Assembly: GCA_031283905.1 (NCBI GenBank)
Contig: JAITAW010000298.1
Coordinates: 1-7,258 of the forward strand
DNA from: Treponema sp.
Lineage (GTDB): Bacteria > Spirochaetota > Spirochaetia > Treponematales > Breznakiellaceae
Length of the DNA: 7,258 bases
Direction: 5' to 3'
The position numbers were made by a program, and so were the translations under genes. This document shows positions 1 to 6,026 of the stretch, piece by piece. The notes under the pieces were generated by a model. The model searched no databases and had not been told where the DNA came from. It worked only from the letters and a program-made list of their open reading frames with translations. Positions within the stretch are counted from its first letter, which is position 1, and each line of letters begins with the position of its first letter.

Positions 1-663
1 GTCGCCAAATATGGAGTTGCGAGCATCAAACGGATATACGGAGACTGGACCAGCGTCTATCTCCGCTCATGGAAGGACAAGCTGTTGGAATACGCCATTC
101 AGCCCATTCAACAGTTTTCCTATACAAGCGGGAAGAACGCCACGGACAGCGCGATGATTATAGACGCGATGGATTTGTTGTACAGCGAAAAACTCGACGG
201 CTTCTGTATCGTATCAAGCGATTCCGATTTTACCCGCCTTGCGGCGCGTCTTCGGGAGGGCGGCAAGACGGTCTATGGTTTTGGAGAAAAAAAGACGCCC
301 CGCTCATTTGTCGCGGTGTGCGATAAATTCATCTACACCGAGATTCTACGCGCCCAGCAAGACGATGAAGACGCGAAATCTGAGCCTGAGCCTATAGCGA
401 AAGCCCGCAAAGAGTTCAATGTCGACAAAAAACTGCTGAAGCTGCTCGGTGATGCCGTAGACGATATTGCGGACGAATCGGGCTGGGCATACCTTGGGAG
501 CGTGGGGCAAAAGATCAACAATCGTTCCAGCGAATTCGATCCGCGGAACTACGGCTTTAAGAAGCTCGGCGATCTTTTCAGGGCCGCGTCTCAGTTCGAA
601 ATTGAGGAGCGGCAGCATGAAAACGGCGGCGGCAGGCAGATCTACATACGGAAGCGGAGTTGA
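1..663 (+). CDS. NYN domain / OST-HTH (LOTUS) protein, 5'-truncated by the window edge
   Basis: Frame 1 is open from base 1, so the true start lies outside the window; the TTG at 85 falls inside the conserved domain and is not the start. The 220 visible residues begin within a NYN (LabA/DUF88-like, PIN-fold) domain. Typical family blocks are RIYGDW (residues 11-16), KNATDSA with Asp49, IIDAMD with Asp55, and IVSSDSDF with Asp74 and Asp76, followed by a GFGEKKTP segment and CDKFIY. These acidic residues form the metal-binding RNase centre in PIN/NYN enzymes; the first family Asp (in the DxxN block) would be upstream. An acidic, Pro-containing linker (about 118-140) leads to a C-terminal OST-HTH/LOTUS domain (about 143-218), a fold linked to RNA binding. 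NYN plus OST-HTH suggests a soluble RNA-targeting nuclease; its substrate is unknown. A strong hairpin follows the TGA stop by 78 bases. Confidence 0.88.
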   Translation, partial: VAKYGVASIKRIYGDWTSVYLRSWKDKLLEYAIQPIQQFSYTSGKNATDSAMIIDAMDLLYSEKLDGFCIVSSDSDFTRLAARLREGGKTVYGFGEKKTPRSFVAVCDKFIYTEILRAQQDDEDAKSEPEPIAKARKEFNVDKKLLKLLGDAVDDIADESGWAYLGSVGQKINNRSSEFDPRNYGFKKLGDLFRAASQFEIEERQHENGGGRQIYIRKRS

Positions 664-740
664 TCTTGTGTACAAGCGAATCGTATCGAGGCGCGCGTCA
701 GGTGCGCCTCTGTTTAATCTCATAAACTAATTAAAATTGG

Positions 741-769
741 TAAACCCCCCGGCTTTGCCGGGGGGTTTA
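741..769. terminator. Perfect 13-bp GC-rich hairpin, probably a bidirectional terminator
   Basis: TAAACCCCCCGGC (741-753), a TTT loop (754-756) and GCCGGGGGGTTTA (757-769) form a perfect stem. On the + strand the stem ends in TTTAT; on the - strand it is followed by TTTACC and then an AT-rich TTTTAATT. It lies 78 bases after the NYN gene stop and is the first strong terminator-like structure reached by leftward transcription from the ychF operon, so it probably serves both converging units. The U-tracts are short, so efficiency is uncertain. Confidence 0.8.
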
Positions 770-818
770 TAAAGGTTTGGCTTTTACGGGAGTATTAACA
801 GTTTTCAAATTTGCGCGG

Positions 819-931
819 GCCGGATAAAGTAAACCGGCAAGACGGGCGTTGCGCATAACGGAACGGTGTATGCGCTTCGGGGCTAACGCCCACCGGGATC
901 CGTGTGGCTCCTAGCCCCAACGTAGCTGGGG
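819..931. other. Candidate structured RNA or palindromic intergenic element, class not recognised
   Basis: Several stems pack into about 113 bases: GCCGG 819-823 with CCGGC 834-838; GGGCGTT 844-850 with AACGCCC 885-891; inside that, GCGCATA 851-857 with TATGCGC 869-875; GGGGCTA 879-885 with TAGCCCC 912-918; CCAC 890-893 with GTGG 904-907, continued inward by CGG 894-896 with CCG 900-902; and CCCCA 915-919 with TGGGG 927-931. The 879-885/912-918 pairing joins a bulge inside the 844-891 stem to bases outside it, which would be a pseudoknot. The CCCCA/TGGGG pair competes with it. It does not match tmRNA, SRP, RNase P, tRNA, group II intron domain V or a clean attC site as I know them. It may be an ncRNA, a 3' UTR domain of the leftward operon, or a dispersed REP/MITE-like repeat. 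Strand is undecided. Confidence 0.45.
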
Positions 932-1173
932 AACGCTCCATTCCCACGGCTTATTCCGCCAAAACCGTCATATACAGCCGAAACGACAGTCGCCATATCG
1001 ACCGTAATCGCGTTTTCTACCTGTCACCATAGTCGCGTATTACATACTCAAGCACAGATAACCGCCCATCCGCGAAACATCCGTAAAATATTCTTTCATG
1101 TGTGCAATATATCCCTGCCAGACAAGACTCCCATTCGACAGAATAACGCCCTTATCCGGCGGCGGGGCGGGGA

Positions 1174-1974
1174 TTACTCGCGATATTCAAAGGCCGCGCG
1201 CAAAAACAGGGTCGCGGCATGAGCCGCGTTGAGGCTTTCCATGTTGCCCGTACCGGGAATGCGCACAAGCGCGGAACAGTGGCGCTTCACCGCGTCCGGC
1301 AGCCCGGTCTCTTCATTGCCGATAACAAGGGCGAATCCGGCGGGCCGCCCGCCGGAACGTACGCGGCTGCTCAAGCGGGCGCGCTGCTCCCGCGCGATTG
1401 CGTCAAAATCGCGTATGCGCCAGCGGGCGAACGGGTCCGCGCCGATGGTGACAAGCACCCGTGAAGCGTCCCGCAGAAAAGCCGCCGTATCGCCGACGCG
1501 GCGGACAACGGCATGCTCCATGCCGCCTTCGGCTACGCGGTAGGCTGAGGTTGTGAGTTGGGCTTCCTCGTCCGCGCCGGAAATGACAATGAACCGCGCC
1601 CCGAAAAAGGCTGCGGACCGCGCCATCGCGCCGAGGTTGTGATCGTTGCCAATCGCGTGAAGCACGAGTCCGGTCAAACCCTCCGCAACCCATTGTTCGA
1701 GATCGTCTTTGGTTAAACTCGCGACAACCGGCTGCTCAATCATGGCGACCACCCCTTGATGATGGCTGCTTTTACAGATGCGCTCAAGCTCCTCATCTTC
1801 GCAGATTTTATAGGGGCGTTTGCGCGCGGCCAGATTCTTGCACACGCCGGTAAAAAACGGGAAGCGATCCTGGCGCAAAAAAAGGCGGTTTATGGTCTCC
1901 GGATGCAATTTCCCGGCGGCAGCCACCGCGTTAAATCCGCATATGGCTAATTCTTCGGTAAGTTTATTCCTCAT
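1174..1974 (-). CDS. SpoU/TrmH-family RNA 2'-O-methyltransferase, YfiF/RlmB-like
   Basis: Predicted to transfer a methyl group from S-adenosylmethionine to a ribose 2'-OH in tRNA or rRNA; the target base is not readable from sequence. The protein has 266 residues, within the usual range. An N-terminal substrate-binding domain (about 8-82) contains GFNAVAA and ends in HHQGV (71-75), as in YfiF and RlmB. The SPOUT catalytic domain carries motif 1 at 110-119 (N, N, G and R119), motif 2 VIGNEETGLP (217-226), and motif 3 with IPGTG (239-243) and SLNAAHA (247-253). These form the knotted SAM site. I chose ATG at 1974-1972 over the longer open frame because family homology begins there and GGGCGGAA lies just upstream. 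The start overlaps the upstream gene's end by 11 bases, so it is the last gene of the ychF operon and probably translationally coupled. All key motifs look intact. Confidence 0.88.
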   Translation of the reverse strand: MRNKLTEELAICGFNAVAAAGKLHPETINRLFLRQDRFPFFTGVCKNLAARKRPYKICEDEELERICKSSHHQGVVAMIEQPVVASLTKDDLEQWVAEGLTGLVLHAIGNDHNLGAMARSAAFFGARFIVISGADEEAQLTTSAYRVAEGGMEHAVVRRVGDTAAFLRDASRVLVTIGADPFARWRIRDFDAIAREQRARLSSRVRSGGRPAGFALVIGNEETGLPDAVKRHCSALVRIPGTGNMESLNAAHAATLFLRAAFEYRE

Positions 1975-2449
1975 TTCCGCCCACCGCCACAATATCCATA
2001 TGCCTAAGCCTCCTGGAAAGATCCCGCGCAAAGTTCATAATGACCATAGCGAACGTCGCAATATCGTTCTTGTATATTTCATGCAGTTTTCTGTTGGAAA
2101 GCGATAGGGCCGCCACTTTGTCCAGCGCCCGTATCGTAGCTACAACGGGGATAATTTCAATAAGTTCCATTTCACCGAAAGCGTCTCCTTCGCGCAGTTC
2201 CGCAAGCGCGACATTGTTTTTTTTCACCTCAACCCTTCCCTCTAGTATAAAATAAATGCTGTCGTTGTAAACGCCTTCGCTCATAATGACTTCTCTGGCC
2301 TGAAAGGTTTTATATTCCATGTATGGAAGCATGGACTCTATCTGCCCGGCGGAGAGGCCGCCGAATAGGGAATGCTTCCGTAGCGCCTCGGGCGCAATGA
2401 GGATTCCCTGTTGTAACGGAACGCCGGCGCTCGCGCCATTGGTATCCAT
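1964..2449 (-). CDS. Stand-alone cyclic-nucleotide-binding-fold protein, degenerate phosphate cassette
   Basis: The protein has 161 residues and is almost entirely one Crp/cAMP-binding-type beta-barrel domain (about 27-125), with the usual start LFGGLSAGQIE, a central GRVEV turn and a phosphate-cassette region starting FGEMEL (91-96). There is no C-terminal helix-turn-helix and no kinase, channel or other effector. Canonical cassettes read R-[ST]-A after the FGE; here the three positions are V102-V103-A104, so the Arg that grips the cyclic phosphate is absent although Glu93 is kept. Binding of cAMP or cGMP is therefore doubtful; it may bind another ligand or act through protein contacts. An in-frame GTG at 2461 overlaps the ychF stop. 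I prefer the ATG at 2449-2447 because GAGG sits six bases before it. It lies in the middle of the ychF-methyltransferase operon. Function unknown. Confidence 0.82.
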   Translation of the reverse strand: MDTNGASAGVPLQQGILIAPEALRKHSLFGGLSAGQIESMLPYMEYKTFQAREVIMSEGVYNDSIYFILEGRVEVKKNNVALAELREGDAFGEMELIEIIPVVATIRALDKVAALSLSNRKLHEIYKNDIATFAMVIMNFARDLSRRLRHMDIVAVGGNEE

Positions 2450-2457
2450 AATCCACC

Positions 2458-3582
2458 TCACACGTTAAATTTGAAAAACATGACGTCTCCGTCCCGCACC
2501 ACGTACTCTTTCCCTTCAACGCGGTACTTGCCCGCTTCCTTGATTTTCGCCTCGCTCCGGTACCGCTCAATATCTTCGCAGGAATACACCTCGGCTTTGA
2601 TGAAGCCCTTCTCAAAGTCGGTGTGAATGACGCCGGCGGCTTTTGGAGCGGTGTCTCCGGCGTGAATCGTCCATGCGCGGCATTCGTCGGCTCCTGCGGT
2701 AAAAAACGTCCGCAATCCAAGGAGCCGGTACGCGGCGTGTGTCAGCGCGGAAAGGCTGGATTCTGTTAGGCCGAGTTCTTCAAGAAAGGCTTGTCTTTCT
2801 TCAGGGTCATCAATGCCGGCAAGCTCCGCCTCAAATTTTCCGCAGATAACCACGGCTTCAGAAACTTCCTCTTTGGCGCGTTTCGTAACCGTTTGTATAT
2901 GCGCGTTTGCCACGCCCGATGAAAAGGAGCGCATACCTTCTTCATCAACATTGCACACGTACAGTTGGGGTTTCATGGTGATAAAATGGCAGTCGTACAC
3001 GGCGGCTTTTTCGTCATCGGTAAGAGGGACGGAACGCGCCGCCTTGCCGTTTTCAAGCGCCGGCTCGATCTTATGCAGCGCGGAGAGCGTGGTTTCCGCC
3101 GCTTTCTGCTCCGGTTTCGCCTGTACTTTGAGGCTGCGTTCAGCCCGCTCCCTGCGCTTGGCAAGGGTATCAAGGTCGGCGAGGGCAAGTTCTATGTTGA
3201 TGATCTCCATATCGGACGCGGGATCGATCTTGTTCGCCACGTGGATAATACCGGGATCATCAAAGCAGCGCACAACCTGCGCGATGACGCCCGTTTCGCG
3301 GATGTGGGACAGGAACTGGTTGCCAAGCCCTTCGCCTTTTGACGCGCCTTTGACAAGGCCCGCAATATCCACAAACTCCACGCTTGCGGGAATGGTCCTT
3401 TGCGGATGAAAGATTTCCGTTAACGTGTCAAGCCGCGAGTCGCTCACATTGACAATTCCGGTATTTGGATTGATGGTGCAGAATGGGTAGTTGGCCGCTT
3501 CCGCAGGCGCGGCGCTCAAAGCCGAAAATATGGTTGACTTTCCCACATTGGGGAGGCCTACAATACCACAATTTAATGACAT
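2458..3582 (-). CDS. ychF: YchF, ribosome-associated P-loop ATPase (Obg family)
   Basis: YchF/OLA1 is an ATPase of the GTPase superfamily that binds ribosomes and has been tied to stress responses and translation start-site choice. The 374 residues match the usual 360-375. The P-loop is GLPNVGKS (9-16), G3 is DIAGL (72-76), His114 lies in IIHV, and the nucleotide-specificity motif is N211-V-D-E214, the NxxE form that favours ATP over GTP. A coiled-coil insertion (about 130-195) and a C-terminal TGS domain (about 290-374), ending in MFFKFNV, complete the family layout. The open frame runs 33 codons further upstream, but homology begins at the ATG at 3582-3580, and those extra codons overlap the promoter. 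There is no Shine-Dalgarno sequence before this ATG. It is the first gene of the leftward operon; its TGA stop touches the next gene. Confidence 0.96.
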   Translation of the reverse strand: MSLNCGIVGLPNVGKSTIFSALSAAPAEAANYPFCTINPNTGIVNVSDSRLDTLTEIFHPQRTIPASVEFVDIAGLVKGASKGEGLGNQFLSHIRETGVIAQVVRCFDDPGIIHVANKIDPASDMEIINIELALADLDTLAKRRERAERSLKVQAKPEQKAAETTLSALHKIEPALENGKAARSVPLTDDEKAAVYDCHFITMKPQLYVCNVDEEGMRSFSSGVANAHIQTVTKRAKEEVSEAVVICGKFEAELAGIDDPEERQAFLEELGLTESSLSALTHAAYRLLGLRTFFTAGADECRAWTIHAGDTAPKAAGVIHTDFEKGFIKAEVYSCEDIERYRSEAKIKEAGKYRVEGKEYVVRDGDVMFFKFNV

Positions 3583-3588
3583 GCCTAT

Positions 3589-3616
3589 AGTATAGATTGT
3601 TTTGCAAGAATTGCAA
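3589..3616 (-). promoter_or_regulatory. ychF operon promoter, apparently giving a leaderless mRNA
   Basis: Reading the - strand, TTGCAA (3616-3611) is a -35 candidate and TATACT (3594-3589) a -10 candidate, with a 16-base spacer. Only six bases separate the -10 from the ychF ATG, so a start about seven bases past the -10 falls on or next to the A of the ATG. No Shine-Dalgarno sequence fits. The -35 overlaps a dyad, TTGCAA-GAA-TTGCAA (3602-3616), which could be an operator. The -10 matches consensus at 5 of 6 bases and the -35 at 4 of 6. Confidence 0.6.
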
Positions 3617-3795
3617 TGGGGAACAATGAGACGCCGAAAAAGAAACCGGAAAGAGTGGTTTGAGACATTATGAAAAAGCAACCCAAATCGACACGCTTCC
3701 GTAAGATGATTTAGCCAGAGAATAGATTTGAAAATACCGGAGAATAGGCGGGATTTAGCGGGAGGCCTGAATGTAAAGGACTTGCTTATTGTGTA
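3617..3795. other. Intergenic stretch upstream of the ychF promoter
   Basis: Nothing intact is seen here. A short + strand frame beginning with ATG at 3670 reads MKKQPKSTRFRKMI before a TAG at 3712, and the same frame runs on, with a second stop, into the transposase relic at 3796. It might be the decayed 5' end of that insertion sequence, but I cannot show homology. I found no clear IS terminal inverted repeat. Confidence 0.35.
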
Positions 3796-4430
3796 ATGCG
3801 AAATCGGTTGCGTATTTCATGCGGTAAGAGCCTCCACCATAGCCCCGGAAAGGCGGAGAATCTCCCCATACCCGGCCAGACTCTCAAGTGGCTTGAGACC
3901 CTGGCGCGGGGTACGGCGGATATTCCCGAAGGGGTCAGGGTGATTACCGTGTGTGACCGGGAAGGGATATGGCGGACTAAAGTCCGATGAGTTGTCCGCC
4001 AGGGCGCGGTCGCTGAAAGAACCGGTACTCATCAGGATAGTACACAGAACCGGATAACGGTGGAAAACAAGCGGATATTGGATGAAATACGGGAGAAACG
4101 ATGCCAAGGGAGAGTTGAAGTAAGGCTCCCCCGGGACAACCGGAGCGGGGGGCGATATTACAGATAAGGCATGCGTCGTATTTGGTAAAACGGCCACGGA
4201 TATTGGACAAAGTTAAAGCGTTGCCTGAGGCGATAGGGTTGCAAGTTATCTATGTGAAAGAAGAGAAGCCGCCTGCGGGGAAGAGGCTGGTAGCATGGTT
4301 TCCGGCGATGAGCGAACCGGTGAACAGCATCGAAGAAGCGTACGAGTATGTCGGGTATTATACGCAACGGTGGAAGATAGAGCGGTCTCACTATGTGCTG
4401 AAGAGCGGGTGCGCGATATGGTACGCCGTC
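3796..4430 (+). pseudogene. Degenerate IS4-family transposase relic
   Basis: Conserved transposase blocks appear in order but in changing frames. Frame 1 (to about 3966) reads LKWLETLA, then VITVCDREG, the block holding the second catalytic Asp (codon 3955-3957). Loss of one G near 3964-3966 shifts the reading; frame 2 gives LKEPVLIRIV (up to a TAA near 4053), frame 1 again from about 4060 gives ENKRILDEIREK and LPRDN before a TAA at 4165, and frame 3 from about 4150 gives KALPEAIGLQVIYVKEE and then YTQRWKIERSHYVLK. The last fits the IS4 signature Y-(2)-R-(3)-E-(6)-K exactly, with Glu at 4380-4382 and Lys at 4401-4403. Homology stops soon after KSGCAI (about 4427). The N-terminal third with the first Asp and the C-terminal tail are missing, so it cannot be active. 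No terminal repeats or target duplication were identified. Confidence 0.85.
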
Positions 4431-4730
4431 TCCGCCGCGCCGCCGGTACGGCTCGCGGCCACCGGATGCCTGGCGCTCGCGGTTCTTCCGGTGAAAAAGA
4501 AGCCCCGCTTCGCGGAAGCGCCCCGCGCCTGACGCCGCAAGAGCCGCCCGCCCGAACTCTACGCGGCGATGCGGGAGGGCGCGGCTCTTGCCGCAAGAAT
4601 ACCGCCTTTGGCGGCGCGGTGGGCGGAGATAGACGCGCTTCTGGAAAACGAGGACTGCGCACTGGCTGTAGGGCGGAAAGAGAGATGTCGCAAGTCCCGA
4701 TTTCACCACAACCACAAGTCAACTTGTTGA
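4431..4730 (+). other. GC-rich unassigned segment joined to the IS4 relic
   Basis: GC over 4381-4680 is about 69% by my count, well above the flanks. Frame 3 continues from the relic to a TGA at 4530-4532, then stays open to a TGA at 4728-4730. The second part reads like a protein tail, with ELYAAMREGAALAARIP and RWAEIDALLENED, and mostly G/C-ending codons. It has no start of its own and I do not recognise a family. It is either the 3' remnant of another gene fused to the relic or the chance product of high GC. It ends 144 bases before the glycosyltransferase ATG. Confidence 0.3.
4506..4591. repeat. Two strong inverted repeats in the GC-rich segment
   Basis: CGCTTC (4506-4511) and GAAGCG (4515-4520) form a six-base stem with a GCG loop. 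Next to it, GCAAGAGCCGC (4537-4547) and GCGGCTCTTGC (4581-4591) form a perfect 11-base stem around a 33-base GC-rich loop. Neither has a T-tract, so these are not typical terminators. They may be relics of mobile-element structure. Confidence 0.6.
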
Positions 4731-4874
4731 AAAGAGACAATGCTTCATTTGTTGACAGCGGCTTGTACACGGCGTCAGATCGCCGTTTTAATCGCACGGC
4801 GCTTTACCCTCCGTCCGATTCTACTTGCCTTCTTTTCAAAAAAGAGTTACCGTATAGATAAATTGGAGTTTTGT

Positions 4875-6026
4875 ATGAATATAGGCATTTTCACAGATAC
4901 TTATGTGCCTCAGGTAAACGGCGTTGTTACGGTTATTCGTACGCTCAAGACCGAACTGGAAAGAGCGGGGCATCGCGTGTATATCTTCACGGTACAACAT
5001 CCCAAAGCAGTGGATGAAGAGGGCGTTTTCAGGGTGGCTTCCTTTCAATTTCCCAACGAACCGCAATACCGGGTGGGGATTTTTCTTGAAAAAGAGCTTG
5101 TCTTTATTGCCCGATCCCTAAAACTTGATATTGTTCACTCTCATACGGAATTCAGCCTCTATCTGGCAGCCCGTACCGTTTGTAAAAAGCTGAATATCCC
5201 CTACGTACATACAATACACACCTATTACGAAGATTATCACTATTATCTTCCTTTTATTTTAAGAATTTTTATTCATGTACAGTCGTTTTTCAAACAGATA
5301 TTAAAAAATCAAAAGTGCATTATCGCGCCGTCTCAAAAGGTTAAAAAATTTCTTGATTATATTGGATATGACAAGGCTATTAAAGTTATTCCCAACGGCA
5401 TTGATCTTTCCCTTTTTTATGAGCGTTCCGAAGATATTGCCGTAAAAACAAAGGCGTTTAGAACCTCTTTTAATATAGCGGAGGATGATGAACTCATTAT
5501 CTTTGTCGGAAGGCTCGGCATTGAGAAGAATGTGGAAACGCTCATCGCCAACTTCAAGCGCGTCCACGAAAAACGCCCTCAAGCCAAGCTGTTGCTCGTG
5601 GGCGATGGGCCGGATCGCCATGAATTACAGGCTCACGCCTACCGCCTCGGCATAAGCGACGCTATTATTTTTACCGGCTATCTCCAGTGGCCCAACGAGA
5701 TAAAAATCGCCTACGCCGCTTCCGATCTCTTTATGAGCGCATCGCACAGCGAGGTGCATCCCATCACGTTCATAGAGGCGATGGCGAGTGCGCGTCCTGT
5801 TGTGGCGGCGGCGGACATTAGTATCGCCGACATGGTGATCAACGGAGAAAACGGGTATGCCGTTGAGGATGACGCCGCGCTCTGGGAAAAAGCCGTCGCC
5901 ATATTGGAAAATCCCGAAATGAAGCGAAATATGGGGATGCGTTCCGAGACAATTTCCAGAAATTATTCCGTGGAACGTTTTATCTCCTCTATGATCGCCG
6001 TTTATGAGGAATATCGCAAGAAATAA
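4875..6026 (+). CDS. GT4 glycosyltransferase, diacylglycerol alpha-glucosyltransferase-like
   Basis: A GT-B retaining glycosyltransferase (group 1) of 383 residues. The N-terminal block MNIGIFTDTYVPQVNGV is typical of the alMGS group, which adds a sugar from a nucleotide donor to 1,2-diacylglycerol at the inner face of the membrane. PNGID leads into the donor-binding domain, which opens with IIFVGRLGIEKN (about 208-219). The EX7E motif is Glu293 to Glu301. The acceptor is inferred from family likeness; another lipid or polysaccharide is possible. The frame extends upstream to 4740, but ATG at 4875 fits homology and has GGAG at 4865-4868, six bases away. TTGACA at 4752-4757 could be a -35, but no good -10 follows, so the promoter is uncertain. 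Base composition changes sharply inside the gene: about 31% GC at 5221-5460 and about 56% further on. The stop shares a base with the era start. Confidence 0.9.
   Translation: MNIGIFTDTYVPQVNGVVTVIRTLKTELERAGHRVYIFTVQHPKAVDEEGVFRVASFQFPNEPQYRVGIFLEKELVFIARSLKLDIVHSHTEFSLYLAARTVCKKLNIPYVHTIHTYYEDYHYYLPFILRIFIHVQSFFKQILKNQKCIIAPSQKVKKFLDYIGYDKAIKVIPNGIDLSLFYERSEDIAVKTKAFRTSFNIAEDDELIIFVGRLGIEKNVETLIANFKRVHEKRPQAKLLLVGDGPDRHELQAHAYRLGISDAIIFTGYLQWPNEIKIAYAASDLFMSASHSEVHPITFIEAMASARPVVAAADISIADMVINGENGYAVEDDAALWEKAVAILENPEMKRNMGMRSETISRNYSVERFISSMIAVYEEYRKK

Larger units (their letters stand above)
664..1173. other. Gene-free interval between convergent genes
   Basis: This 510-base interval separates the NYN gene from the 3' end of the leftward methyltransferase gene. 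It holds the terminator hairpin at 741-769 and the structured element at 819-931. From about 935 to 1173 I find no convincing gene, RNA gene, repeat or promoter. On the - strand a frame is open from 1186 to a TAA at 1040-1042 (48 codons), but its only ATG near the right place (1099-1097) gives 19 residues without a ribosome binding site, so I do not call it. Confidence 0.6.

Noticed and set aside
819..931. Possible integron attC site, because of GTTAGCC-like and CCAAC-like core sequences and strong palindromes
   Set aside because: The core sequences do not fit GTTRRRY and RYYYAAC at the required ends, and no integrase gene is present.
1040..1186. A 48-codon open frame on the - strand in the intergenic region, with a protein-like ending
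   Set aside because: It has no proper start or ribosome binding site near its beginning, overlaps the methyltransferase end, and the only ATG gives 19 residues. Chance is more likely.
2450..2461. GTG start at 2461 for the cyclic-nucleotide-binding-fold protein
   Set aside because: It overlaps the ychF stop and is possible, but the ATG at 2449 has a well-spaced GAGG and is preferred.
3583..3681. N-terminal extension of YchF by 33 codons
   Set aside because: The family begins at the ATG at 3582, the extension has no family resemblance, and it covers the predicted promoter.
4158..4715. Long - strand open frame opposite the IS4 relic
   Set aside because: It is antisense to recognisable transposase blocks and Arg-rich, typical of a shadow frame.
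4752..4780. Promoter for the glycosyltransferase-era pair from TTGACA at 4752-4757
   Set aside because: The -35 is perfect, but the base run at the right distance (TCAGAT) is a poor -10, so I leave it as a possibility only.
4295..4861. Long + strand open frame (188 codons) across the GC-rich segment
   Set aside because: It lies out of frame with the transposase homology, is rich in Arg/Gly/Ala/Pro as expected of a shadow of GC-rich DNA, and has no recognisable motif.
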